NCBI GenBank assembly: GCA_032164245.1
Contig: JAVMKO010000003.1
Coordinates: 42,348,890-42,412,889 of the forward strand
Reading direction: 5' to 3'
DNA length: 64,000 nucleotides
Source of the DNA: Sternotherus odoratus
Lineage: Eukaryota > Chordata > Testudines > Kinosternidae
Positions within the stretch are counted from its first letter, which is position 1, and every line of letters starts with the position of its first letter. The notes beneath the pieces are model-generated. The model was given only the letters and a program-made list of their open reading frames with translations, did not search any database and was not told the DNA's origin. Positions 12,882 to 22,275 of this stretch are shown one piece after another. Position numbers and translations under genes: made by a program.

Positions 12882-12909
12882 TTGATGAAGTGGGTCTTAG
12901 CCCACGAAA
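12882..12909 (+). ncRNA. Hammerhead-ribozyme-like core in the Penelope tail
   Basis: The sequence reads TTGATGA, a stem GTGGG / CCCAC with a TCTTAG-type loop, then GAAA. This matches the CUGAUGA - stem II - GAAA catalytic core of the hammerhead ribozyme, except that the first C is T here. Penelope-like elements are known to carry hammerhead motifs in their terminal repeats. The C-to-T change at a core position suggests that this copy is inactive. Stems I and III are not clear by eye. Confidence 0.5.
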
Positions 12910-13102
12910 GCTCATGATCCCTAAAATCTGCTAGTCTATAAGGTGCTACAAGACTCTTTGTCGCTTATGTTCTTATGTTCACCCTAACCACTCTGCCAAT
13001 ATCCTAAATATGTCATTCAGATGAGGGAAAGTTTAGAAACTCTAGGCCATTTTTTTCCTGAACTAACCTATCTCAGGCCCAATAGACCCACATATAGCAA
13101 TA

Positions 13103-13648
13103 CAGTAAAACCTCGATTTAACGGACCTTGATTTAACGGACTTCGGATGCAACGGACAAAATTTCTGATCCATATCAGGCCGCAACCCCTCCCTGCTGCG
13201 GCCCCGGTCCCCTTACCTGGCAGCCGTCTGCTGGCTCCCGGCTGCTGCCCCGGTTCCAGCAGCAGGCGGGATGGCTCCTGGCTCCCAGCTGCCGCCCGGG
13301 TCCCAGCTGCTAGCGGGCTGGCTGCCGGCTCCCAGCTCCCGCCCGGGTCCCACCAGCGGGAGGGCTGGCTGCCGGCTCCCAGCTGCCGCCCGGGTCCCGG
13401 CAGCAGGCGGGCTGGCTGCCGGCTCCCGACTGCCACCCGGGTCCCAGCACCGGGCGGGCTGGCTGCTGGCTCCCGGCTGCCGCCCGGGTCCCAGTAGCAG
13501 GCGAGCTGCAGAACTGCCGCCCCGACCCTGTGGCGGGCGGGCTGCTGCTCCAACAGCTCGTTTTTTTTTTTTTTTATTAAATAACAGACTTTTTGATTTA
13601 ACGGACACCCCCTCGCCTGAATTAGTCTGTTAAATGGAGGTTTTACTG
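13103..13648. mobile_element. Tigger/mariner-like MITE with internal minisatellite
   Basis: The element starts CAGTAAAACCTCGATTTAAC and ends with the near-complement TTAAATGGAGGTTTTACTG. It is flanked by TA on each side (13101-13102, 13649-13650), the target duplication of Tc1/mariner-Tigger elements. A second copy of the subterminal 'gatttaacgga' motif occurs at both ends. No transposase is present. The interior is a GC-rich tandem repeat. Confidence 0.8.
13200..13515. repeat. GC-rich minisatellite inside the Tigger-like MITE
   Basis: Repeated units of about 45-48 bp built from 'gctggctgccggctcccagctgccgcccgggtccc-agcagcaggcgg', about six to seven imperfect copies. Because units are near multiples of three and lack stops, long ORFs appear on both strands (for example 13068-13553 minus and 13271-13633 plus). 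They encode Pro/Gly/Ala/Ser repeats and are not genes. Confidence 0.75.
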
Positions 13649-13663
13649 TACATCAAAAGGGGC

Positions 13664-13870
13664 TAGAGCAGTAGTGGAAAACCTGCGGCCCATGGGCAAC
13701 ATAAGGCCCAGCAGTGTAATCTGCTGATGGGGTGCAAGACAATGTTTACCATCAACAGGCATGCCCGCCCACAGCTCCCAATGGCTGTGGTTCACTGTTC
13801 ATGGCCAATGGGAGCTGCTGAAAACAGTGGCTAGTACCGTTTCCTGGAGGTCTCATTGGCCGGGATATCC
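13664..13870. mobile_element. hAT-type non-autonomous element fragment
   Basis: The left end reads 'cagtagtggaaaacctgcggcccatgggc', close to the CAGxGGTGGxxAACCTGCGGCCC ends of hAT/Charlie-type MITEs. The interior 'ccaatgggagctgctg' also fits such elements. The right end and target duplication were not found, so the right border is approximate. Confidence 0.5.
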
Positions 13871-13984
13871 TAATCTGGTACAGACTTTGAAGTAAGAGTG
13901 TGCAAGGGTTTGTTTATTCTTTGTTCAAAAAGCTCAGTTGAAGTAACTACCCCTGCTGAGAAATAGCTACCATGGATTCCTTGG

Positions 13985-14604
13985 TGTTGTGAAGCGAAGA
14001 CTCACCGCCTTCTGGTCATCTTTGGAATTAGCTCTTTCAACACTCAGCACGCCCTTTGCTGGCTGGTGTCTCACCTGCCTCTGGCCTCCCATGTCTCCCT
14101 GGACTCCAGTGACCCCTTTCCAGTGCCCCAGCAGCACCCCAATGCTCTGGATCTCCCCTTCCAGGGGAAACCCAACCCACTAAGCCCACCTTGCCTCAGT
14201 GGCTACTGCCAGTCATCATCTAGCCCCCGCTCAGTGAGGCAGACTGCAATCTGTAATGGCCACTCAGCATTGGCAAGAGGTTAGGACCTGCTGCCTTTGC
14301 CTATCCCCCAGGCTGCCCCTCTGCAGCTCCAGTACCTTTTGGGCCTTTAACAAAGCCTGAAGCCTTTATCAGGGTGGAGCGCCTCTTGCCTTCCCCCAGC
14401 CCTGCTCTACTTTGGGTACCTTCCTGTCAGGCAGCTAGCCCTTCCCACTCCAGGGCTAGAGTGAGCCTCTTCCAGCTCCTGGCCCCCAGCCCTCTTATCA
14501 GGGCCAGCTGGGCCCTAATTGAAGCAGTGGCTTCTACTCTAATCAGCTTAGATTGGCTGCTTTTAACCCCTGTTTTTTAGGAGTGGGGCAGCCGCTCCAC
14601 TACA
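13985..14604 (-). mobile_element. Solo LTR (about 620 bp)
   Basis: On the minus strand it starts TGTAGTGGAGCGGCTGCCCC and ends CTTCACAACA, giving TG...CA ends. Flanks are cttgg (13980-13984) and tttgg (14605-14609), a 5-bp target duplication with one mismatch. No internal retroviral or gypsy coding sequence adjoins it, so it is a solo LTR left by LTR-LTR recombination. Family is not assigned beyond LTR retroelement. Confidence 0.65.
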
Positions 14605-14647
14605 TTTGGAAATAAACTTCAGAGATTGAGCTAACCCAGAAGAACAA

Positions 14648-14862
14648 ACCTGAGGCTGGTCTACACTGAAAACTTACATTGGTATCAGAAAAGACCTCAG
14701 ATTGAGAGACGTAGATATGCTGACCTTACCCCCCAGTGTAGACTGCACTAAGTCAACAGAAGAATTCTTCCGTCAGCCTATCTACAATCTCTCCAGGAGG
14801 TGAATTAACTATAGTGATGGGAGAAACCCTATGACATTTTAAATGTAGACATAGCCTTAGTC
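14648..14862. mobile_element. Non-autonomous DNA transposon (MITE)
   Basis: It starts 'ggctggtctacactgaaaactt' and ends 'aaatgtagacatagcc', an imperfect inverted pair. Internal segments 'ccagtgtagactgcactaagtc' and 'gaagaattcttccgtc' are also found in the related copies at 36482 and 38328. Confidence 0.65.
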
Positions 14863-15499
14863 CAATAGGAGAAGGCTTCTATGAAAAGACCCAATCCATT
14901 ACAATTGTATAGTCAAAAGCTTGTCATTTAATTAAGATAGTTTCTTATTGATGATGAACTGATTACATCATCTTTTATTGATGATGTAACTGAGAAAATA
15001 TAAATACAATGACTACATGAGGACCAAGTCCTAACCTGGTATAAATCAGTGTTGCTCTGTTAACCTTTCCTGCTTAAGGATAATAAAAAATGCAAAAAAT
15101 TGCTAGAGAGATTTTCACTCATAGATGTCATAATTGCCACTCGTATTAAGAATTAGCATATTACTGTCATCAGTATATTAACAAGACTCATATTAAGTAA
15201 CAACTGAGAAAACCACTCAAAATATAGCCCTGTCATTTATCAATCCGTTCATACTATTCAAAACACATATTCTAATTATTTGTCCTACTACTTAAGCACT
15301 CAGTAAAATTAGACTGTTCTTTCCTAGTGATGTGGGAAAAAGAGAAATGAGCTATGATTCTTGATATTTTAGATGTCCAAGGTACAAATGCTCATTGGCT
15401 GATAAGCTATGGTTGCAACCATTGTCTCACCTTTGATAATATTTAAGTAAAGAGATACAATGGATAAAGTGATCTGTTATTCAATTATTTGAATCCTGT
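14863..15499. other. AT-rich non-coding stretch
   Basis: Short ORFs only. Includes a local duplication of 'attgatgatg' text near 14945-14985. Nothing else recognised. Confidence 0.4.
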
Positions 15500-16098
15500 A
15501 GATACCTATAGCTTTTGGTATTTGGAGGCAATCATCACTGATAAATGATCCAAGGCAGAAATATGGGAAGAACTGCACAAACAACAGCAGCAGTGGCAAA
15601 ACTAAAGCCAATTTGGAGGAATAAGAATATCTCCCTGGAATCCAAACTGAAACTGCTGAACACATTGGTCATCTCCATTTTTCTGTGTGCATGTGAGACA
15701 TGGACCCTTATTGCAAAACTTGAACAGAAAATACAGGTAGTACAGATGAGATGCTTTCGTAAAATCCCGGGTATCTCCTACATCGACCACATAACTAATG
15801 AAGAGCCATTGCTGAAAATCTCTTGATGACCATAAAGAAGTGGAAGCTGAAGGGGAATGGCCATGTAACAAGATCATCTGGCCTATCCAAGATCATCCTA
15901 CAAGGTACAGTAGAGGGGAAGAGAAGAAGAGGTAAACAGAATAAGAGATGGATTGATAAAATAAAAGACTGGACAGGAATGGACTTCATGGAGACTCAAG
16001 CAGTGACACACAATCATCAGGGTGGAGACAAATGGTTGACTGTTCATCAGTGATGGTACTACAATGACCAGTATAGTTATGGGAGCGATGATGATGAT
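15500..16098 (+). mobile_element. Non-LTR retrotransposon, reverse transcriptase C-terminal fragment
   Basis: Two plus-strand frames joined by a frameshift near 15825 give the typical end of a non-LTR reverse transcriptase. The first has 'AKLKPIWRNKNISLESKLKL', 'SIFLCACETWTL' and 'MRCFRKIPGISYIDHITNEE' (15590-15800). The second has 'RSSGLSKIILQGTVEGKRRR' and 'RWIDKIKDWTGM' (15860-15990). A short GAT/GATG microsatellite at 16087-16100 closes it, as is common at RTE-like 3' ends. The copy is 5'-truncated and frameshifted. Clade is probably RTE-like but not certain. Confidence 0.75.
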
Positions 16099-16196
16099 GA
16101 GTTACCTACTGCCATGAACATTCTTTCTCCTTTCCCTGCATTTGCAAGGATGCTTGCTATATCAGCTCAAGGTTTTGTTTCGTTTTTTGCTTCAGT

Positions 16197-16201
16197 ACAT
16201 C
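16197..16201. repeat. Target-site duplication ACATC, left copy
   Basis: ACATC immediately before the TG of the left LTR. The identical pentamer at 23541-23545 follows the CA of the right LTR. Confidence 0.9.
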
Positions 16202-17759
16202 TGTAAGGGTAGGTAACTGGGGCTCCGCCCCCTTCCGCTGGTCCGGGGGGGGAGTCCTACCCTCCCCTACGCGACCGTGCGGCCCTAAGGGGAACTAGCG
16301 GGGCCGCAGGGTCCTAACTCCCACCTTCGCGCCAGGCGGGAGTCGCAGTGGGTCCACGTTAGGGCTCAGGCCCTCAGGTAGGGCCGAGCACTGTCCAATA
16401 GTGAGGGGCTCAGGCCCTCAGGCAGGGCTGAGCACTGTCCAATAGTGAGGGGCTCAGGCCCTCAGGCAGGGCTGAGCACTGTCCAATAGTGAGGGGCTCA
16501 GGCCCTCAGGCAGGGCTGAGCACTGTTCAATGGTTAGGGGCTCAGGCCCTCAGGCAGGGCTGAGCACTGTTCAATGGTTAGGGGCTCAGGCCCTCAGGCA
16601 GGGCTGAGCACTGTTCAATGGTTAGGGGCTCAGGCCCTCAGGCAGGGCTGAGCACTGTTCAATGGTTAGGGGCTCAGGCCCTCAGGCAGGGCTGAGCACT
16701 GTTCAATAGTCAGGGGCTCAGATCCTCAGGCAGGGCTGAGCACTGTTCAATGGTTAGGGGCTCAGACCCTCAGGCAGGGCTGAGCACTGTTCAATGGTTA
16801 GGGGCTCAGGCCCTCAGGCAGGGCTGAGCACTGTCCAACAGTCAGGGGCTCAGACCCTCAGGCAGGGCTGAGCACTGTCCAATGAGTCTGGGCCCGGAGT
16901 CAGGGTGAACAACAACGAGTATGCGGGGTCAGGGGGTTCGGGCCCTAAGCAGGGGCTGAACCATAGTTCAGGAGCTAGTAGACCAGGTATTGGTGTGAGG
17001 GGGGAGACTGCTACCCACCAATGGGGTGGCAGGGGGGGGGGCGCAGGCCCACCCACTTCCACTGCGCCCCAGCCCGGGGCCCTAGCAGCGGAAGGCTCGC
17101 TGCAGTCAGTGGGGATCCTGCCCGCAACACACTGACATTGGCTCAGGGCCTTCCCCCGGGCTACTTCCCCCCTCCCCCTCCCAGGGTACCTGGGCCGTCT
17201 CTGGGTCCTCCGAAGGCCCCAGGTTCATGGGCTCCTCAGAGTCGCTATCGGGCGGCAGGTCTGGCAAGTCCTCCTCCGGATAGCAGGCCGAGTCTGTTGG
17301 CGGCTCCTCTGGGTAGTAGGCGGACGGCAGGTCCAGCGGTTCCTCCAGGTAGTGGGCGGACGGCAGCCTCGGTAGTTCCTCCCAGTCGCGGGCGGACGGC
17401 AGGTCCAGCGGTTCCTCCGGGTAGTGGGCGGACGGCAGCCTCGGTAGTTCCTCCCAGTAGCGGGCTGGCGGCTGGCTCAGCGGCTCCCCGGGGTACCTGG
17501 CAGGCGGCATCGCTGGCGGCTGCTCCCAATAGCGGGGAAGTGGCGGGCTCGGCAGCTCTCGGGCTGGAGCCCGCCCCGGAGCGTCTGGTCTCCCCGGTGT
17601 CTGCCTCCCAACTGAGCTCTGAGGCAGGGCTTTTCTACTTCCGGGTCGGCCCCTGACCTTCCGGGGGCGGGGCTTGACAGGGCCTGGCTCTGCCCCTTCC
17701 GGCTCTTGCCAGGGGTTATCTCCCTCCCGGCCAGCAGGGGGCCACACCACCCCTTTACA
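16202..17759 (-). repeat. 3' LTR of the Gmr1-like element
   Basis: In element orientation it runs from 17759 (TGTAAAGGGGTGGTG) to 16202 (CCTACCCTTACA), with TGTAA/TTACA inverted ends. U3 contains the last 217 codons of the gag-pol frame (17759-17106). The distal half carries twelve 44-bp repeats. I saw no clear TATA box or AATAAA signal by eye. Confidence 0.9.
16361..16885. repeat. 44-bp tandem repeat, 12 copies (3' LTR)
   Basis: Units start with aggggctcaggccctcaggc and continue to an actgtccaatagt-type end. Starts fall at 16361, 16404, 16448, 16492 and every 44 bp to 16844; the first unit is 43 bp. Copies differ by a few bases (gtcc/gttc, agtg/ggtt). There are no spacers, so this is a plain tandem array. 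It lies in the distal part (R/U5 side) of the LTR. Confidence 0.93.
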
Positions 17760-20700
17760 TCCCTTCCCCCTTAAGTCTGGGTCCCGCTCGTTGGGCCCAG
17801 ACTCGCCTATACCTCCGAGGCATGACATGAAGTCCGCGTTGGCATGGTCCTTCCCAGCGCGATGCTGTATTGTAAATGTATAGGGCTGTAAGGCCAAGTA
17901 CCAGCGCTGTAGCCGCATGTTATTGTCTTTCATTCGATTCAGCCACTGGAGCGGGGCATGGTCCGTGACCAAAGTGAACGGAGCCCCAAGCAGGTAGTAT
18001 CGGAGAGCATCACAGGCCCATTTTATCGCCAGGGCCTCTTTCTCCACTACTGCGTAGCTCTTCTCTCTGGGAAACAATTTCCGGCTAATATACAGCACCA
18101 GGTGGTCCTCTCCATCTATTTCCTGTGAGAGGACTGCCCCCACACCTACCTCAGAGGCGTCGGTCTGTAGGATGAAACCCCGGTTGAAGTCCGGGCTGTA
18201 GAGAACCGGCTCTCGGCAGAGGCTCTCCTTCAGCGTCTGGAAGGCATCCTCACACTCCTGGGTCCAGACCACCCGGCGCGGGCTATCCTTGGTCAGCAGA
18301 CTGGTAAGGGGGGCTGCAATGGAAGCAAACTGGGGAATGAACCGCCGATAATAGCCAGCGAGTCCCAGGAACTGACGTACCTGTCGTTTTGTGGTGGGCG
18401 GCGGGCAGGCTGCTAAGGCCTGGACCTTGCCCACCAGTGGCTTCACCCGTCCATTCCCGATGGTGTAGCCCAGGTAGGTAGTCTCCTGCCATGCGATCCG
18501 GCATTTCTTTGGGTTGGCGGTCAATCCCGCCTCCCGTAGCGACCTTAGGACGGCCGCCACCCGCAGCAGATGGTCCTCCCAGCGACGGCTGTAGATAACG
18601 ACGTCATCCAGATAGGCCGCAGCATAGTCCTGATGGGGTTGTAGGATCTGGTCCATCAGTCGCTGAAACGTGGCTGGGGCCCCATGGAGGCCGAAGGGCA
18701 TCCGCGTGAATTGATATAAGCCGCTCGGGGTGGCGAACGCCGTCTTCTCTTTGGAGGCAGGATCTAGAGGGATCTGCCAATATCCCTTGCTGAGGTCCAA
18801 GGTGGTAAGGAATCGGGCCTCTCCCAATCGGCCGAGCAATTCGTCCACGCGTGGCATCGGGTACGCATCAAATTTGGAGATTGCATTGACCCGCCGAAAG
18901 TCGATGCAGAAGCGCTGGGTTCCATCGGGCTTGGGGACCAGTACTATGGGGCTACGCCAGGCGCTCCGGGAAGGCTCAATTACACCCGCGGCCAGCATGG
19001 CGCGTACCTCCTCCTCGGCAATCTGCCGCATACGATGGGGAAGGGGTCTGGTCGTCTCACGGACCACTACGCCCGGCTCCGTCTGGATAGTGTGGCAGGC
19101 CAGGGTGGTGTAGCCGGGCTGACCCGTGAATGTTCGCGGGAAGGCCTGGAGGAGGCAGCGGACTTGCTTCCGCTGGTCCTCGGTGAGCGTCTCCGCAAGC
19201 TGGGGTCCCTCCGTGTCCTGGGTTAGCGTGGCCTGGGGGCCTAGTTCAGGCTCCGGTGGGTAGGGGTTAATCAATAGGCCCTCACGGGGGCGCCACGGCT
19301 TCAGGAGATTAATATGATAGATCTGAGTCTTTTTGCGTCGGTCGGGTTGACTAATCTCGTAGGTGACGGAGCCCACCTTCCGAATCACCTCATACGGTCC
19401 CTGCCAGCGGGCCAAGAGCTTAGACTCGCTAGAGGGTAAGAGCAGGAGGACTTGGTCTCCGGGTAAAAAGTCGCGGGTCTGGGCGTTGCGATTATACGCC
19501 CGGGTTTGGGCCTCCTGGGCAGACTTTAAGTTGTCCCGAGCCAGGGTCCCCACCTGCTGGAGGCGCTCCTGTAGGTCGAGGACATACTTCAGGAGCCCTT
19601 GTGCTGGGGACGGGGCTTGCTCCCATGTCTCGCGCATCAGGTCTAACAGCCCGCGGGGCCGGCGGCCATACAAGAGCTCAAAGGGTGAGAACCTTGTCGA
19701 GGACTGTGGTACCTCTCGGATGGCGAGGAGCAGAGGCGAGATTAGTCGGTCCCAGTGGCGTAGTTCCTCCGGGGGAAATTTGCGCATCATGTCCTTTAGA
19801 GTCCTGTTGAATCTCTCCACCAACCCGTCTGTTTGTGGGTGATAAACGGAGGTACGCAGCTGCTTGATCCCCAGGAGGCTACAGACCTGTTGTAACAGGC
19901 GGGAGGTAAAGTTGGTCCCTTGGTCCGTGAGAACCTCCCGGGGGAGACCCACGCGTGCAAAGATCTTGACTAGTTCATCGGCTATGGCCCGGGCGGTGAT
20001 GCTCCGCAGGGGCACTGCCTCCAGGAAGCGAGTCGCATAATCCACGAGGACATACTGGAACCCCGCGGTACTTTTGGGCAGGGGCCCTACCAGGTCCATT
20101 GCGACTCGTTCAAAGGGAGTCTCAATTATCGGCATAGGGACCAGTGGTGCTCTCGGGGTCCTGGCCGGGGCCGCTCGCTGGCAGGCAGGACAGGAGCGGC
20201 AGTAATTCCTCACCTCCTGATGAACACCGGGCCAGTAGAAGCGCGCCAGGATTCGGGCTAGGGTCTTCTCGGGGCCCAAGTGCCCAGCCGCGGGGACGTC
20301 GTGGGCCAGTTGCATGACAGCCCGTCGGTGGCATCGAGGCACCAGGAGTTGGGTTCGGGGGTCACCGGTGCGGGAGTCCTGTTCCACCCGATAAAGCCGG
20401 TCCTGGCGTAGTTCAAAGTGAGGCCAACGCTGTGCCTGCGACGGGTCCATCACAGTCCCATCGACAGTCGCCAGTTGCTCGTAGGCCTGGCGGAGGGTTG
20501 GATCCGCTCTCTGGTCCCTGCAGAAGTCCGAGAGCAATGGTGCTTCCCCGGTGGCCCGTAGGGGGGGTTCCTCGGGCTGCCCCTCTAGGTCAGTAGCAGC
20601 TGGGTCCTCGTCTTCCGGGAACGGGGCTCCCGGGGGTTCCCCTTCCAGCACGGGGGTGGCTAGGGAGGCCCCCTTTGCGGCGATGCGGAGGACCTCGGGA

Positions 20701-22040
20701 AACTCGGGCCAATCCCGCCCCAAGATTACTGGGTAGGCCAGTCGGGGTGCGAGGCCTACCACCATCCATCGCGTGACCCCGCCGACGGTCATCCGGACGG
20801 GGGCGCAGGGGTACGGTTGAATGTCCCCGTGGATACATTGTAGACCGACCGTCCCCAGCCGGTCGTCCGCTGGGGGGCCTATGCGTTGACGCACCAGGGT
20901 CTGCCCGGAGCCAGAGTCGATGAGGGCTAATGTCTGATGAGTCCCGACCACCACCGGTACGGTGACCTTGGCCCCTTGAGGTTGCCGGGCGCGGGCCTCC
21001 CCGGCACAAACCTGGCCGAAACTGCACTCCATTTCGGTGCAGTCTCGTCGGAGATGCCCAGTTTTCCCGCAGGAGAAACAGGGTCCTAGTTCAGGCCGCC
21101 CAGATCGGGCAGGGCCCCCTGCCGGGTTTCTCGGCGGGCTGCGGCCGGCCTGCCCGTTCCTGGGTCGTGGGACTGGGGTGTATTGTGTGGAGCCCTCCTC
21201 TCGTCTTGGTCGTGGCTCTGGGTACCGCTGGAGGTTCCGTGGCCCAGCCTGGCCCCTCCTTTTCTTCTCAGGGGCTTGACTCCCTGGTCCTGCTGGGGCA
21301 GCTCGTGCAGTTGGTCCCACCGGCGCTTCGGCCGCGAGGAAATCCTCCATTAAGGCTACGGCTGAGGCTAGGGTCTTTGGTTGGTGTCGCAGGACCCAGG
21401 TCCTTCCCCGGGGTGGGAGGATTTGCACGAACTGCTCTAGGACCACTTGCTCCATGAGCTCGTCGGGAGTCCGGTGTTCGGGCTGGAGCCATCTTTTACA
21501 CGCTTCGCGTAACTCCTGGGCTATCACCCGGGGTCGGGCCCCAGCGGGGTAGGTCTGGGCTCGGAAGCGCTGCCGGAAGGTCTCCGGACTAATGTCTAAG
21601 GCGTCCAAGATCGCCTTCTTTACAGACGGGTAGTCCCGGGCTTCCTCAGTGGACAGGCCCCGGTAGATGGTCTGTGCTGTCCCCGTCAGGTAGGGGGCCA
21701 GTAAGGTGGCCCATTGGTCTTGGGCCCACCCCGCCACCAATGCCACCCTTTCAAAGGTTACCAAGAAGGCCTCCGGGTCGTCATCGGGGCCCATCTTGGT
21801 CAGCCGGACAGGAGGGGCGGCTGCTGGGAGTCCGGGGCCCCCTCCTTGCTGGGGCTCCTGAGGGGGAGGAAGCAATGTTGCGAGTTGCTGCAGGCATTGC
21901 TGCTGCTGGGCTCCCAACTGCTGGATCAGTTGCTGCTGTTGCTGCAGTTGGGCAGCTGCCTGTTGCTGCTGCTGTTGCAGTTGGGTAGCCTGTTGCTGCT
22001 GGCTCTCGGCCAGGAACTTAAGGAGCTTCTCCATATCCAT
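17106..22040 (-). CDS. Gag-Pol polyprotein, Gmr1-like Ty3/gypsy, IN before RT
   Basis: The polyprotein makes the capsid and the enzymes that copy and insert the element. Residues 14-60 are Gln-rich and probably coiled-coil, followed by a capsid-like Gag region (about 80-240). A CCHC zinc knuckle lies at 321-334 ([14 protein letters not shown]). Protease shows D375-S-G and ILGRD at 439-443. Integrase has the zinc finger H580, H587, C617, C620 and the catalytic triad D649, D706, E742 (35 residues between the last two), then a GPY/F module at 881. Reverse transcriptase follows (about 980-1190) with [12 protein letters not shown] near 1081 and YLDD at 1143-1146. RNase H has D1294, E1335 and D1360. 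Residues 1428-1644 are encoded in the 3' LTR. There is no stop or frameshift. The ATG at 22040 is the first in frame after a short leader. Integrase before reverse transcriptase is the key oddity for a gypsy-type pol. Confidence 0.95.
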   Translation of the reverse strand: MDMEKLLKFLAESQQQQATQLQQQQQQAAAQLQQQQQLIQQLGAQQQQCLQQLATLLPPPQEPQQGGGPGLPAAAPPVRLTKMGPDDDPEAFLVTFERVALVAGWAQDQWATLLAPYLTGTAQTIYRGLSTEEARDYPSVKKAILDALDISPETFRQRFRAQTYPAGARPRVIAQELREACKRWLQPEHRTPDELMEQVVLEQFVQILPPRGRTWVLRHQPKTLASAVALMEDFLAAEAPVGPTARAAPAGPGSQAPEKKRRGQAGPRNLQRYPEPRPRREEGSTQYTPVPRPRNGQAGRSPPRNPAGGPARSGRPELGPCFSCGKTGHLRRDCTEMECSFGQVCAGEARARQPQGAKVTVPVVVGTHQTLALIDSGSGQTLVRQRIGPPADDRLGTVGLQCIHGDIQPYPCAPVRMTVGGVTRWMVVGLAPRLAYPVILGRDWPEFPEVLRIAAKGASLATPVLEGEPPGAPFPEDEDPAATDLEGQPEEPPLRATGEAPLLSDFCRDQRADPTLRQAYEQLATVDGTVMDPSQAQRWPHFELRQDRLYRVEQDSRTGDPRTQLLVPRCHRRAVMQLAHDVPAAGHLGPEKTLARILARFYWPGVHQEVRNYCRSCPACQRAAPARTPRAPLVPMPIIETPFERVAMDLVGPLPKSTAGFQYVLVDYATRFLEAVPLRSITARAIADELVKIFARVGLPREVLTDQGTNFTSRLLQQVCSLLGIKQLRTSVYHPQTDGLVERFNRTLKDMMRKFPPEELRHWDRLISPLLLAIREVPQSSTRFSPFELLYGRRPRGLLDLMRETWEQAPSPAQGLLKYVLDLQERLQQVGTLARDNLKSAQEAQTRAYNRNAQTRDFLPGDQVLLLLPSSESKLLARWQGPYEVIRKVGSVTYEISQPDRRKKTQIYHINLLKPWRPREGLLINPYPPEPELGPQATLTQDTEGPQLAETLTEDQRKQVRCLLQAFPRTFTGQPGYTTLACHTIQTEPGVVVRETTRPLPHRMRQIAEEEVRAMLAAGVIEPSRSAWRSPIVLVPKPDGTQRFCIDFRRVNAISKFDAYPMPRVDELLGRLGEARFLTTLDLSKGYWQIPLDPASKEKTAFATPSGLYQFTRMPFGLHGAPATFQRLMDQILQPHQDYAAAYLDDVVIYSRRWEDHLLRVAAVLRSLREAGLTANPKKCRIAWQETTYLGYTIGNGRVKPLVGKVQALAACPPPTTKRQVRQFLGLAGYYRRFIPQFASIAAPLTSLLTKDSPRRVVWTQECEDAFQTLKESLCREPVLYSPDFNRGFILQTDASEVGVGAVLSQEIDGEDHLVLYISRKLFPREKSYAVVEKEALAIKWACDALRYYLLGAPFTLVTDHAPLQWLNRMKDNNMRLQRWYLALQPYTFTIQHRAGKDHANADFMSCLGGIGESGPNERDPDLRGKGCKGVVWPPAGREGDNPWQEPEGAEPGPVKPRPRKVRGRPGSRKALPQSSVGRQTPGRPDAPGRAPARELPSPPLPRYWEQPPAMPPARYPGEPLSQPPARYWEELPRLPSAHYPEEPLDLPSARDWEELPRLPSAHYLEEPLDLPSAYYPEEPPTDSACYPEEDLPDLPPDSDSEEPMNLGPSEDPETAQVPWEGEGGSSPGEGPEPMSVCCGQDPH
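17760..17774 (-). other. Polypurine tract
   Basis: On the minus strand TTAAGGGGGAAGGGA lies directly before the TGTAAAGG start of the 3' LTR. This is where plus-strand DNA priming is expected. It is also coding: it is read in frame as LRGKG within the gag-pol ORF. Confidence 0.88.
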
Positions 22041-22095
22041 TATGTCCTGGGCACGCTCCTCCTCAGATCCCTTCTCGCAGGGATCAGGGAATCGC

Positions 22096-22113
22096 TGCCC
22101 GCATTCTCCACCA
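22096..22113 (-). other. Candidate primer-binding site
   Basis: Three bases inside the 5' LTR the minus strand reads TGGTGGAGAATGCGGGCA. It starts with TGG as expected for pairing with a tRNA CCA end. I could not match it to the 3' end of any vertebrate tRNA from memory, so the primer is unknown. Confidence 0.5.
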
Positions 22114-22275
22114 AGATGTAAGGGTAGGTAACTGGGGCTCCGCCCCCTTCCGCCAGTCCGGCGGGCGAGTCCTACCCTCCCCTACGCGACCGTGCGGCCC
22201 TAAGGGGAACTAGCGGGGCCGCAGGGTCCTAACTCCCACCTTCGCGCCAGGCGGGAGTCGCAGTGGGTCCACGTT

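Larger units (their letters stand above)
11900..12975 (+). mobile_element. Penelope-like element, 3' part (decayed)
   Basis: The segment runs from a decayed reverse transcriptase/linker region (conserved-looking 'ctcagttaaaacctctccaacacatcatcagtgatctacaaccc' style text at 12135-12180) through a GIY-YIG endonuclease to a tail with a hammerhead-like core. An in-frame stop lies near 12412, so it is not intact. Text of this kind is, to my knowledge, highly repeated in turtle genomes. The 5' boundary is approximate. Confidence 0.8.

Noticed and set aside
13068..13633. Overlapping ORFs of 116-161 codons on both strands
   Set aside because: They are made by the GC-rich minisatellite in a MITE. The translations are simple Pro/Gly/Ala repeats.
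16361..16885. CRISPR-like regular array
   Set aside because: The 44-bp units are directly adjacent with no unique spacers, and the array is inside an LTR in vertebrate DNA.
17021..17656. 211-codon plus-strand ORF and other long ORFs antisense to the retroelement
   Set aside because: They are mirror frames of GC-rich gag-pol/LTR sequence with Pro/Gly/Ser/Arg composition and no domains. The minus-strand frame explains the region.
21674..22121. Leu-rich plus-strand ORFs (membrane-like)
   Set aside because: They are the antisense of the CAG-rich poly-Gln part of Gag; Leu runs are the expected complement-frame product.
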